A stretch of 64,000 nucleotides of DNA from JAPLSN01 sp964482955 (GTDB lineage: Bacteria; Spirochaetota; Spirochaetia; Treponematales; UBA12059). The translations under genes and the position numbers were made by a program. The notes under the pieces were generated by a model. It saw only the letters and a list, made by a program, of their open reading frames with translations. It was not told the origin of the DNA and ran no database searches. The stretch's first letter is position 1. The number at the start of each line of letters is the position of its first letter. Of this stretch, positions 53,182 to 63,047 are shown one piece after another. The stretch is taken from positions 1-64,000 of the forward strand of contig CAYZZW010000004.1 of assembly GCA_964482955.1 (NCBI GenBank), written 5' to 3'.

Positions 53182-55010
53182 ACCGAATCGCGAAAGCCGC
53201 GGCGCTCGCCGCGATGGTCCTCGTCGCGGTCGCGACGGTGTCCGCGCAAAAACCGGTGGAGCTCGGGTACGACGCGTTCGCGAAGCTGCTGGCCGGCCAA
53301 CCGACGCCGCTCTCCGCGCTCATGCGGCCGAAAGGTTCCTACGAGATCGTCGGCAGCAAGGAATTCTACGACCTCCCGAACAACGTCATCCTCCGCGAGG
53401 ACTGCATCCAGCTGCCCGAAGAGCAGGTGAAGTACCTCGAGGAGTACAAGAAGCACCTCGGCAAGGCCATGGGCACGGTGATCGAGTTCCTCTTCGACAA
53501 GGACGTGACGGACCGCTTCGACGATTCCTTCTATTACGCCTATACCTTCCAGGAACCCTCGCAGGGTAAGCTCAGGCTCAACGCCGATTACGCCGCGCTC
53601 GTCATGGCGCAGCGGCATTTCCCCCGCGCGATCGAATTCACCTTCTGGCCGTGGACGGACCAGGGCAAGGTGAACGGCCTCTACATCGACTCGGGGCCGA
53701 GCCAGGGCGGGATCATCCAGCTGTCGCTCTTCGACACCTTCCAGCAGGACGCGGTTCTGAAGGCCGTGAAGGCGCAGGATCCGGGCTGGAAGTACGCCGA
53801 TCCGTATTCCTCGGTTTTCGGCGCGATGCAGAAGGCCGGCGTGGCGGAGCGCATGCCGATCGTGCAGGTCTTCCTCCACGAGGGCACGCACGCGGTGCTC
53901 CAGTTCTCCCGGGGGCAGGGTTTCGAGGAGAACGACCGCAGGCTTTTCGAGGGCGTGACCGAGTTGCTCGCGCTCCGCGCCGCGCACTGGTTCTCCGCCG
54001 GCTACGAGGACTTCATCGACGTCTTCGCGTACCCGGGCGGCGTCTTCATGGCGTCGCTGCTCTTTTCGATCGATCCCCAGGGACTGCTCGAGTGGTACAC
54101 GCGCGGCAAGCCGAACGCCGACGCCGCGTTCGCCGAGAGCATGGCGGCGAAGCTGTCGGCCATCCGCGACGTGCGGGGCGGCACGCCCGCCCTCGACCCG
54201 ACGCGCGCCGCCGCGTTCAAGGAGGCGTTCAAGATCGCGTACCTGGACGGCGCGGCGCTCAAGCGCGAGCAGTACTGCGCGCCCTTCGCCGACTACTGCG
54301 ACCTCAAGATCCTCTGGGACTGGATCCGGGAGAACGGCACCTACTTCAACCAGATGCCGCTCAAGCTCCGGCTCTTCGTCGTTTCCAACTTCTTCGGCCT
54401 CGACGCCTTCCGCGTCGGTCCCGATCCCAAGCGCTTCGAGCAGCAGGTGCGCGACGCGCTCTCCAAGGCCGAGCGCAAGAACTGGAACAACACCGTGGAG
54501 AAGGAGATCGAGGGGCTCGTGCGCGATCCGGGCGGCGAGACGACGGACGCGAGTCCCCTCGGCATCATGGTGTCCCAGCCGAAGAAGGACGCGAGCGAAG
54601 AGGAGAAGATGGAGGGCGCGAAGGAATCCAAGGTGCTCGACTCCAACTCGGGCGTTTCGGGCGGGCCCGAGGAAGAGCGGTGGAAGAAGGAGAAGGTCAA
54701 GACGTTCGTCCCCGACCAGGCCGAACAGCCGCGCTCCTCGTTCCCGCCGGTGGACAAGTGGTTCGCCGAGTACTGGAAGAAGAACGGGAAGCCGGCCGAC
54801 GCGGAATACGGCAAGCGGCGCGACGCCCTCGTCGCCGTGTTCACGCTGACCGGGGTCGACCAGATCACCGATTTCGTGATCGCCTCGAAGCTGTCGAAGC
54901 AGGCGGCGCTCGAGTGGCTGGCCTTCCTCGACACCTACATCGCGCCGAACCTGAGCAAGGGCAAGGACTCGCTCCGCATCCCGCAGGTCCGCATGAAGAC
55001 CGTGTACTGA
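53178..55010 (+). CDS. Exported putative zinc metalloprotease (HEGTH)
   Basis: A 610-residue exported protein; signal peptide about 1-24 (ending in TVSAQ). The motif VFLHEGTHAVLQF gives a zincin signature HExxH at H234-E235-H238. A downstream glutamate in FEGVTELLALRA (about 30 residues later) would serve as the third ligand, as in gluzincins. Residues about 455-540 form a charged, low-complexity linker (EEEKMEGAKESK). It could be a surface or periplasmic protease; no known subfamily comes to mind. GGAGG five bases before the ATG, which overlaps the preceding stop. It is the only member of the operon with a recognisable catalytic motif. Confidence 0.85.
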   Translation: MNRIAKAAALAAMVLVAVATVSAQKPVELGYDAFAKLLAGQPTPLSALMRPKGSYEIVGSKEFYDLPNNVILREDCIQLPEEQVKYLEEYKKHLGKAMGTVIEFLFDKDVTDRFDDSFYYAYTFQEPSQGKLRLNADYAALVMAQRHFPRAIEFTFWPWTDQGKVNGLYIDSGPSQGGIIQLSLFDTFQQDAVLKAVKAQDPGWKYADPYSSVFGAMQKAGVAERMPIVQVFLHEGTHAVLQFSRGQGFEENDRRLFEGVTELLALRAAHWFSAGYEDFIDVFAYPGGVFMASLLFSIDPQGLLEWYTRGKPNADAAFAESMAAKLSAIRDVRGGTPALDPTRAAAFKEAFKIAYLDGAALKREQYCAPFADYCDLKILWDWIRENGTYFNQMPLKLRLFVVSNFFGLDAFRVGPDPKRFEQQVRDALSKAERKNWNNTVEKEIEGLVRDPGGETTDASPLGIMVSQPKKDASEEEKMEGAKESKVLDSNSGVSGGPEEERWKKEKVKTFVPDQAEQPRSSFPPVDKWFAEYWKKNGKPADAEYGKRRDALVAVFTLTGVDQITDFVIASKLSKQAALEWLAFLDTYIAPNLSKGKDSLRIPQVRMKTVY

Positions 55011-55023
55011 ACGGAGCCGCCCG

Positions 55024-57300
55024 GTGTTTCAGGCCATGTCCAAGATCCGCGCGGCGCTCGCCGCTGCCTGCCTCCTCGCCGCGTCGCCCGCGTTTCCGCA
55101 GGGCGGCGCCGCGCCGGGCGACGCGTACTCGCGCCTGTCCGAGCGCTTCGTGTCCGAGCTCGGCGATCCGGCGCGCCTCAAGGCGTACGCGCTCCGTCCG
55201 GCGCCGGACACGAACGGGCTGTCGGTCGACGAGCTTATGCTCCATTTTTCCGAGGGCGCGTCCGACCTCGACGCCCTGGGTGAACAGTACGCCTCCGTCC
55301 TCGAACGGATCGACGCGGGCATGGCGGAGGCGGACGCGAAGGCCGCGTGCGGCTTCGAGCTCCTGTCGCTCTCGCTCGTCTTCGAGGAGTTCAAGAAGTC
55401 GCCGGCCCTGGTTTCGGGGATTCTCCCGGCGGGAGGACTCCCGGGGCTCGCGCTGTTCGCGGAAAAGCCGGCGGTGGACCGCTTCGTCGCCGCAGCGCGC
55501 GCGTTCGGCGCTGAGGCGGACAAGCGCTTTTCCGGCCGGCAGCCGGACATCGCCGCGTTCGTCGCCTCGTACCGCGCCAAGGAAAAACTGTCCTACGACG
55601 ACCGCAAGGCCCTGATCGGGCTCATGAGCTTTTCGCGCGAGGCGGTGAAGCGCCACTTCGACCGCGCGCTCGACGCGAAGGACGCCGTGGGCAAGGTCCG
55701 CGCCTTCCTCAAGATCTACGGCGAATACCTCTCGTTCTCCGCTCAGCCCGCCGAAGAGGAGTTCGCCGGCCTTCTCTCGGCGCTCTTCGACCGGCGGATC
55801 GCGGGCACGCTCGCGCTCTCGGAGGCGGACGTGAAGGCGGCGCTCGCCGTCGCGTCGGCCTCGCTTTCCGCGGAGAACAAGTACCGGGCGTGGGTGCTGT
55901 CGGACAAGGCCGCCTGGGCCGACGCCGCGGCAGCGGCCGTCAAGGGCGCCGCGCCGCTCAAGGCCTTCTACCAGAAGCTCGACGCCGATTCGCTCAACGC
56001 GCTCGTCGCCGCCGATTTCGAGGGCGCCGCCGCGTTCGCCGCCGCCGCCCTGGACCAGCTCAAGCGCTCGGGTTCGGCGAAGGCAGGCGAGCTCCTCGCC
56101 GGCTTGCGCGCGGAAACCGGCTATGCGCTCGCCGCCGCGGACGGCCGACTCGGCGCTCCCGCGGTCAGGGATCTGGTCGCGCTTCTCGACAAGGCGCCGG
56201 CCCCGGCGGGCGGCGTCAATCCGTACCCGCTCCTCCGGAAACTCTACGACCGGCTCGATCCGGACGCAACCAAGGCGGCGCGTTACGCGATCCAGTCGTA
56301 TCCCGGGTATTTCGCGCTCGTTTTCCTCCGCGACCGCGCCGCGGCCCTGCCCGAGACCGCCCTGCCGGCGGACAAGGCGACGCTCGCGCCCGCGCTCGCC
56401 GCCCTCGCGGCCAGGACGGCGGCCCTCGTCGACTCGGCGCGCCCGTCCTCGGTCCAGCCCTTCGACGGCGGCGAACCGGGCTTCCTGTTCGCGAACGCCG
56501 TCGCGCACGGGCCGGTCGCCCCCGAGTTCGCGAAAGCCTGCGATTCGATCTTCGCGCTCAGGCGGAAACGCGCGCCCGAGCGCCGCGATTTCTACCTGCC
56601 CTTCGCGGTCTTCGCCGCCTCCGATCCGGCGCACGAAACGCTCGACTACCTCCGGGGCGGGCTCCCGTCGCGCTCGCTCGGCCGCCTCTTCATGGAAACC
56701 GGCCGCTTCGACGAGGTCGTCGCCGTGCTCGCCCTCGACGACGCGGGCGTCCTCGTCGCGGCCGACCTGCCGCTCCAGGTGCTCCAGTACCGCATGGCCC
56801 TGTCGGGACGGGACGCGTCCGCGCTGGTCCGCCTCGGGTCGCGCAACGCGGAGCTCAAGGCGCGCATGGATTCGGTGAGCGAATACCTGACCGCCGCGCG
56901 GGCGGCCGATTCCGGATTCCGGCCGCCGGCGAAGGAGCTGCTCGCCTACATCGCGGCGATGCGCGGGGCCGAGGGTGACCTCGCGGCGCCCGCCGTGAAC
57001 GCCGCGAACGCCGAAGCCGTGCTCGACCTGGCCGCCGCGGTCGTCGTCCTCTGGGACGCGTCGATACCGCGCGGACGCGGGGCGCCGGTGACGGGATCGT
57101 ACGCGTACAGGCTCGTGGAAGTCGTCGTCGACTGGGTGGACTCGGGCGCCAAGGGCGCGGACGCCGACGCGCGCGACGCCCTCGAGGCCTTCGCCGACTG
57201 GGAGTACAAAGGCGTCCTCACGAAGGAGCGGTTCGGGGAGGCGCGCAAGAACGCCGTCGATCTCGTCCAGCTCGTGGACGCGATCGGATTGGGACTCTGA
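55024..57300 (+). CDS. Uncharacterised exported helical protein
   Basis: A 758-residue protein with a signal peptide (to about residue 26, ASPAFPQG). The start is GTG at 55024 with GGAG eight bases before it; an ATG at 55036 is nearly as good. The mature part is Ala/Leu/Asp-rich and almost entirely helical, like a solenoid, with no catalytic motif that I can name. Its stop overlaps the ATG of the next gene by one base. I infer a scaffold or binding role in the periplasm or on the surface. Confidence 0.87.
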   Translation: MFQAMSKIRAALAAACLLAASPAFPQGGAAPGDAYSRLSERFVSELGDPARLKAYALRPAPDTNGLSVDELMLHFSEGASDLDALGEQYASVLERIDAGMAEADAKAACGFELLSLSLVFEEFKKSPALVSGILPAGGLPGLALFAEKPAVDRFVAAARAFGAEADKRFSGRQPDIAAFVASYRAKEKLSYDDRKALIGLMSFSREAVKRHFDRALDAKDAVGKVRAFLKIYGEYLSFSAQPAEEEFAGLLSALFDRRIAGTLALSEADVKAALAVASASLSAENKYRAWVLSDKAAWADAAAAAVKGAAPLKAFYQKLDADSLNALVAADFEGAAAFAAAALDQLKRSGSAKAGELLAGLRAETGYALAAADGRLGAPAVRDLVALLDKAPAPAGGVNPYPLLRKLYDRLDPDATKAARYAIQSYPGYFALVFLRDRAAALPETALPADKATLAPALAALAARTAALVDSARPSSVQPFDGGEPGFLFANAVAHGPVAPEFAKACDSIFALRRKRAPERRDFYLPFAVFAASDPAHETLDYLRGGLPSRSLGRLFMETGRFDEVVAVLALDDAGVLVAADLPLQVLQYRMALSGRDASALVRLGSRNAELKARMDSVSEYLTAARAADSGFRPPAKELLAYIAAMRGAEGDLAAPAVNAANAEAVLDLAAAVVVLWDASIPRGRGAPVTGSYAYRLVEVVVDWVDSGAKGADADARDALEAFADWEYKGVLTKERFGEARKNAVDLVQLVDAIGLGL

Positions 57301-60300
57301 TGGGCGGACCGTCCGCGCGGCGCGGAAAGGCCGCGCTCACGTGCCTCGTCGCCGCGGCGTTCGTCGTCGCGGTCGCGGCGGCGGCCGAAGGGATCGACCT
57401 CGCGCAGTTCGCCAAGGCCGTCGCGAAAATCAACGACTACATAGTCTCCGGCGACGGCGTCGACGAAACCTGGTTCAAGCGCGTCGTGAAGCACCTGCCG
57501 GAAACCGACTCGGGCGCCGAGCTCGAAACCGTCGAAGGCTATCCCGCGTTTCGCGACGCGTTCGCGAAGGGGCACGCCTCGCTCAAGCTGAATCGCGAGC
57601 TCCGCTTCGCCGTCCTCGTCAAGCTGGGCGACGGCGCCGGAGTCACGACCCTGCTCGACGGGGCCGAATTCCCCGACTTCCGCGAAGTCCTCTCGCTCAT
57701 GGCCCGGATCGACGCGATGCGCGGCGGCCCCGGCGTGCCCTGCGACGGCGTGCCGGTGACGGTCGGCCGCGACCGCCGCTACCTGGTCGCCGACGCGTTG
57801 CGCGCCTCTTCTTCCTTCGCGGAACGGATCGGTCTCTCCGGCAAGGACATGGCCGCGGCCATGGAAAACTACACGGAGCTCGAAACCTACTTCTCCGGCT
57901 GGCCGGGCTGGGAGGAGCTGCGCGATTTCCTCGTCCGCGGCAAGGACATCGGCATCGCCATCGAAAACCCGATCTCGCCGGAGACCCTCGCGGCGTGGCT
58001 GTCGGACAAGCCGGTAGCCCTCTCGACGTTCCGCGAGCTCCAGCCCCTCGCGCCGAAGATCGAGACGCCCGAGCCCCTGTACGCGTGGCTGTCGGCGTTC
58101 GGATCCACGCGCTACGGCGCCGACGGAACGCTGCTCTCCAAGGGGGCCTTCGCCTCGCGCGCGTGCTTCGAGGAGCTCGCCTCGGTCGGCGCGGCGCTTT
58201 CGAGACTGTTCGCGGACTCGGGCAGCGGGCGCGGCGGCTCGCGGCCGAAAAAGCGGCACGATCCGGCCGTTCTCCGCGCCCGCCTCGACGCGGGGATGGA
58301 AGCTCGCCTGGCCGGCCCTCCGACTGGCGCCCCGACCGCGCCGCCCGAGTCGGGAACCGTTTCGGCGAACGCCGATTTTTCCGCCGGCGCGGCGCTCGAA
58401 CTGCGCCTGGCGCTCGGCGACGAAGTCGACGGCTTCGTGTCGCGCAACGCGTCGCGTCTCGTGGGCGCGGCGCTCTTTCCCGACGCGGGTCCGAGCGCCC
58501 TGCAGGACGAGCTCGACGCGCTCCTCCGCCGTCCCGAAATCGTGAAGCTCCTTCTCGCGCAGCTCTCGCGCGGCCTGTACCCGCCCGCGCAACGCACCCT
58601 CTACCGGCGCTTTTTCGAGGGCGTCGTCGGCTCGTGGGACGGCAAGGCTCCCGCCCGGGGCGACGCGGGCTTCGTCGCGCCCGGGGAACCCGCGACCACC
58701 GTCGGAGCGCAGTTCCTCGCGTTCTTCCTCTCGTACCACCGCGACGTCGAGACGACCGCGTTCGTCAGGTATTCCGATGCGCTGTGGCGCGCCTTCGACT
58801 TCGGGCCGGACGGCGCGAAGCTCGAGGCGTTCGCCGCCTTCCTCGCCGACACGGCCGAACGGCTCGAGCTGTCGGGTTTCATGACGGACGAGGCGCTCGC
58901 GTTCCTCGCGGAGCGGATCTTCCGCGGCCCCTGGGAGGACGGGTCCGCGGGGGCGCGCCTCTTCCTCCATCTCGTGGAAAACCGCTACGTGAAGCCGGAC
59001 GTCCCCGCGTCCGAAAAGAACCGCATCCTCACGAAGACCGTCCCCGCGCTCGAGGCGATCCGCGACGCGAACGCCCGGGACGCCTTCGGGCCGTTCCGCG
59101 AATTCTACGCCGGGTACGCCGCGCGCCTGGCGGAGCGCGTCGCCGCGCCGGACTTCGACGCGTGGTCGGATTTCCGGACGCGGGCCGCGCTCTGCGAACT
59201 GGCCCCGGCTTTCGCGAACGCGAACCCGGGCGTCGTGCCCGCGTCCGTCGGCTGGGCGCTCGGCCGCTACCGCCTGTTCGATCCCTTCGTCGCGGAGCGG
59301 AAGCTCGAGGAGGAGACGGTCGAAAAGGAATTCTTCGGCGAACGCCGCCACGCGCCGCCCGCGGGCCTCGACTACCGCTTCCTGTCCGACGGGACGACCG
59401 CGGCGCCTCCGGACCGCGACGACAAGGCCGAAGAGACCCTGGCGCTCGTCGCGAAAGGGGCGCTCAGGCGGATTTCCGCGTTGCGCGATCCCGTCGCGTC
59501 GAGGAGCTGCATGGAAGCGACGGTGTCCGTGATGCGGGCGGTGCCCGGCGGCGAGGGCGGCATCGAGACGCTCGTGGGCGGCCAGAAGCCCAAGCTCCTC
59601 GCGCGCCGCGCCTTCGAGTATGCGATGATCCTCCTCGGCGGCGAACAGGGCTACGACCCGGAGGAGTTCGCCGCGGGCAGCGAGGAAGAGGTCGTCGGGA
59701 AACTCTCGCGCCTCCTCGGCGTCGCGGTGGCCATCGACGGCAAGCCCGTCGCGGCGCGCATGAAGGAACTGCGCGACCAGGCGGCCGCCCTGCCCGCGGG
59801 GGAATCGGAAGCCCGGGCGACGTGCGTCCGCGACTTCGTCGGGCTCGTGGCCGGGCTCGAGGACTTCATGTACAAGCTGGCGACGCCCGAGCTGGCCGCC
59901 TCGATCCGCGAAACCGCGCTCATCCTCGACGACGCGGGCGCGTACGCCGCCGTGGTCAAGGCGCTCGTCAAGATCGTCTACTACCATCCGGATCCGCGCG
60001 TATCCACGCTCGTGGCCGCGGAATTCGTGAAGCTGTTCGGCGGGGCGGGGGCCATCCCCCCGGAGCTCTACGGCGATTACGCGCGCATCTGCTTCTTCTC
60101 GTTCCGCGACGACCGGAAGCTCCTGGCAGACGCCTTCGACAACCTGTACCGCCGCTACCGCGAATCGCCCGAGCGCGGCGGGCACTACGTGGAGGCCATG
60201 CTCGTCTTCGCCGACGATCCGCGCATGCGCGAGGGCATCGCGAAGGTACTCGCGGAGGATCCGGGGTTCCGCGCGTCGATCGGCTTCACGCCGGAGGAAT

Positions 60301-63047
60301 CGCTTTTCGTCTACCGCGTGCTCGGGCCGGCCGATTACGCCGCGCTCGCCGCGAAGCCGGAATTCCGCGACGCCTTCCTCGCGGACTTCGTCGCGTTCGC
60401 GCCCGCGGTGAAAAAGGTCTTCGAGGACTGCTGGCGACGCCTCCGCGCGGACCAGGCCGACGCGACCGCCCGCGCCATCGACGCGCGCGTGCGGGAACTC
60501 GTCGCCGAGTGCTACGACGCGTGGTCGGTCTCGATGAAGGGCCTCGCGCACTTTTCGAGGCGCGGCGAGCTCGATCAAAAGACGGCCGACGCCGCCCGGG
60601 AGACGGGCGCGGCGCTCTTCGGCTTTTTCGTGAACGAGGCGCGCGTGCTCTCGGGCGAGTTCCTCGATTCGGACATCTTCTATTTCCCCCGGCCCATGCG
60701 GAAGTTCATCGACGCCCCCGCCGCCTGGGAGCGCGCGGTCGAGGCGGCGCGCCCGATCGGGGGAGCCGCCTCGTGGTTCGATTTCCTCGCGGACGGCATG
60801 GCGTTCTACTTCGGCCTCGAGCCGCGCTTCGGCGTCCGCGACTTCGCCTCCGGCCTCGTCTACGCGAACCACGCCATCTACGTCGCGACGCGCGCCATCA
60901 TCGACCTCGAGCGCGCGGGCAAGCGGGAGGAGGCCGACCGCGTGTGGAACGGCAAGGTGGTCGCCGGCATCTTCGACCCGGTGCTGCGCGGGCGGATCTT
61001 CGACGGGCGGGATTACTCGTACGAAAAGTACGACGGGCTCCGCAACATCCGCTTCGCGTCGGGCTCCCGCTACGACGGCACGCATTTCCTCCTCGAGTCG
61101 CTCTACGTGAGCTGGATCCGCGAGGAGCTCGGCGCGCTGCAGCCGATCATGGCCCGGCGCTTCACCGCGATGATGGCCACCTTCTTCGAGTCGGCGGTCA
61201 GGGGCATCAGCGTCGACTATAGCCAGGCTTTCCTTGACAAGACCCTCCTGCCGCTCTTCCTGCGGACGGTGGAGGGCGGCAAGTTCGACTACGGCCCGGT
61301 GGCCGGCGGCATCTACCCGAAGCAAGAGGATTTCTTCGCGGATCCCTGCAAGCCGCTCTACGTCGACCGGCGCTTCAACTACGGCCGCTACAATTACCTC
61401 TGGAACCTCCGCGGCGGCGACCGCCTCAAGGAAAGCCTCTCGGCGTGGTACCGCTTCGCGCCGGACAACGCGCGTTTCTTCGAGCTCATGCCCGCCCTCA
61501 TCCTGCGCGACGAGCAGCTGACGGCGGGAACCCGGCGGAACGGCAACTTCGATCCCGCGCGAGCGAGCTGGGGCTTCTATCTCCATCGCATCGACGTGCC
61601 CGTCTCCGAGGAAGAACGGACCTCGATCTCCGTCCCGGGCTTCCTGCGTTTCCCCGGCAACGTGAACGAAGTCGTCCTGCTGTCCGATCCGGTCGAGCCC
61701 GCGCCGCCTGGGGAAGCGGAGGCGCCGCCCGAGGGAACGGCGCCGGATCTGGCGCCGGAGGGTGCGGCGCCCGCGGACGAAACCGCGGAGCCTCCGGAAA
61801 CCGCGACCGAGCAGGGCGACGCGCCGCGTTGGGCGATCGCCGCGCCGAACGCGACGAGTTCCGTCCGCTACGAGTTCACCTACCTCCAGAACGACCGCTC
61901 GGGCACCGCCGTGAGCACGGCCGGCATCGCGTCCGGCTCGGGCGGCGCGGGCGACCTCGGGGCGTACCTCGCGGGCGTCGTCTTCGCGCCGGGCGACGCG
62001 GTCTACCGCAACCTCAAGCGCAACGCGGACCTCGTCGTCGCGGCGCCCGGCGCGGCGGCGGATCCCGCGTCGCTCACGCTCTTTTCCGAGGGACGCTGGC
62101 TCCGGGTCGACGCCGAGCGTTTCCGCATGGACGGCTTCACGTCGATGGACGACGTGTTCAGCCTGAACGGAACCGTCGACCGGACCGACGCGCTCTCCGC
62201 GTTCGCGGGCGCCAGGCGCGTCCCGCTCGCGAAGAATCCCGTGATCGCGCTCGACCGTAAAAAGACCTTCGACACGGTGTACTTCGCCGCGATCGAGAAG
62301 AAGGGACAACTCGGGCTGGTCGAACTGGCCGCGGCCGGATCGAAATTCCGGTTCGTCTTCCGCCGGCTCGAAGGCGCGTCGGAAGCCGAGTGCTGGCCGA
62401 TCGAGATCGTGACGGAAGGCTACAACTCGGTGAAGTTCCGCTTTTCGCGCTTCGGGACGAAGAAGGCGCCGCCGCCCGTCGAGGACGTCGCCATCTCCTT
62501 CGCCATCGTCCGCTCCGACGCCGACTCGGCCGTGCCCGACGCGTTCTGCGTCGGCGTGGACCCGGCGACGGGCCGCGTGCGCACCTGGGAAAAGCTCGTC
62601 GGCGTGAAGACCGAGATCGCCTTCGACGCGCCCCTGCCGAAGGAGACGAAGGCGGTGATCGTGCGCGACAAGGTCCTGCCGAAGCGCGAATACCCCGGTT
62701 GGCTCAAGCCCGGTTCCACCGATGCGGACTCCGGCCGCCTGGTCGGGGGCGCGGTCGCGATCCAGCCCGAGCTCTTCGCCGCCCTCGACCGCGCGGGCCT
62801 CTCCGCCATGCCGGCGTCGCGCAACGTCTTCGTGCGTTACGCGGTGCCCGAGGACCCGCGCGGGCGGAGCGCCTTCGTGACGGCGACCGCCGGCCGCTAC
62901 GCGGTGACGCCCGCCTACGGCGACGTCTACTTCCTCGGCATCTTCAACCGCTTCATCATGTACGAATCCGCGGAACGTTACCGCCGAGAAATCGGCGAGG
63001 CGGTGTCGCGCTGGTACGCGTTCGACGGCTTCGGGGGCGGCAAATGA
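57300..63047 (+). CDS. Uncharacterised giant exported protein (1915 residues)
   Basis: Signal peptide about 1-29 (AAFVVAVAAAAEG). The mature part is mixed: long helical stretches of Ala/Arg/Glu and later beta-rich blocks. A Pro/Glu/Ala linker at about residues 1462-1510 (EPAPPGEAEAPPEGTAPD onward) divides it into a body of about 1430 and a C-terminal domain of about 400 residues. Aromatic-rich segments such as YVDRRFNYGRYNYLWNLRGG and RYDGTHFLLESLYVSWIREE may bind sugars or peptides. I know no family. It is coupled to both neighbours: one-base overlap before it, ATGA after it. It is the largest protein of the operon and possibly its effector or structural core. Confidence 0.87.
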   Translation: MGGPSARRGKAALTCLVAAAFVVAVAAAAEGIDLAQFAKAVAKINDYIVSGDGVDETWFKRVVKHLPETDSGAELETVEGYPAFRDAFAKGHASLKLNRELRFAVLVKLGDGAGVTTLLDGAEFPDFREVLSLMARIDAMRGGPGVPCDGVPVTVGRDRRYLVADALRASSSFAERIGLSGKDMAAAMENYTELETYFSGWPGWEELRDFLVRGKDIGIAIENPISPETLAAWLSDKPVALSTFRELQPLAPKIETPEPLYAWLSAFGSTRYGADGTLLSKGAFASRACFEELASVGAALSRLFADSGSGRGGSRPKKRHDPAVLRARLDAGMEARLAGPPTGAPTAPPESGTVSANADFSAGAALELRLALGDEVDGFVSRNASRLVGAALFPDAGPSALQDELDALLRRPEIVKLLLAQLSRGLYPPAQRTLYRRFFEGVVGSWDGKAPARGDAGFVAPGEPATTVGAQFLAFFLSYHRDVETTAFVRYSDALWRAFDFGPDGAKLEAFAAFLADTAERLELSGFMTDEALAFLAERIFRGPWEDGSAGARLFLHLVENRYVKPDVPASEKNRILTKTVPALEAIRDANARDAFGPFREFYAGYAARLAERVAAPDFDAWSDFRTRAALCELAPAFANANPGVVPASVGWALGRYRLFDPFVAERKLEEETVEKEFFGERRHAPPAGLDYRFLSDGTTAAPPDRDDKAEETLALVAKGALRRISALRDPVASRSCMEATVSVMRAVPGGEGGIETLVGGQKPKLLARRAFEYAMILLGGEQGYDPEEFAAGSEEEVVGKLSRLLGVAVAIDGKPVAARMKELRDQAAALPAGESEARATCVRDFVGLVAGLEDFMYKLATPELAASIRETALILDDAGAYAAVVKALVKIVYYHPDPRVSTLVAAEFVKLFGGAGAIPPELYGDYARICFFSFRDDRKLLADAFDNLYRRYRESPERGGHYVEAMLVFADDPRMREGIAKVLAEDPGFRASIGFTPEESLFVYRVLGPADYAALAAKPEFRDAFLADFVAFAPAVKKVFEDCWRRLRADQADATARAIDARVRELVAECYDAWSVSMKGLAHFSRRGELDQKTADAARETGAALFGFFVNEARVLSGEFLDSDIFYFPRPMRKFIDAPAAWERAVEAARPIGGAASWFDFLADGMAFYFGLEPRFGVRDFASGLVYANHAIYVATRAIIDLERAGKREEADRVWNGKVVAGIFDPVLRGRIFDGRDYSYEKYDGLRNIRFASGSRYDGTHFLLESLYVSWIREELGALQPIMARRFTAMMATFFESAVRGISVDYSQAFLDKTLLPLFLRTVEGGKFDYGPVAGGIYPKQEDFFADPCKPLYVDRRFNYGRYNYLWNLRGGDRLKESLSAWYRFAPDNARFFELMPALILRDEQLTAGTRRNGNFDPARASWGFYLHRIDVPVSEEERTSISVPGFLRFPGNVNEVVLLSDPVEPAPPGEAEAPPEGTAPDLAPEGAAPADETAEPPETATEQGDAPRWAIAAPNATSSVRYEFTYLQNDRSGTAVSTAGIASGSGGAGDLGAYLAGVVFAPGDAVYRNLKRNADLVVAAPGAAADPASLTLFSEGRWLRVDAERFRMDGFTSMDDVFSLNGTVDRTDALSAFAGARRVPLAKNPVIALDRKKTFDTVYFAAIEKKGQLGLVELAAAGSKFRFVFRRLEGASEAECWPIEIVTEGYNSVKFRFSRFGTKKAPPPVEDVAISFAIVRSDADSAVPDAFCVGVDPATGRVRTWEKLVGVKTEIAFDAPLPKETKAVIVRDKVLPKREYPGWLKPGSTDADSGRLVGGAVAIQPELFAALDRAGLSAMPASRNVFVRYAVPEDPRGRSAFVTATAGRYAVTPAYGDVYFLGIFNRFIMYESAERYRREIGEAVSRWYAFDGFGGGK

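Noticed and set aside
56946..62309. Long open frame of 1787 codons on the minus strand
   Set aside because: It lies antisense to the signal-peptide-bearing, coupled genes at 55024 and 57300. Its protein is an Arg/Glu/His/Val-rich mirror typical of GC-rich antisense frames.
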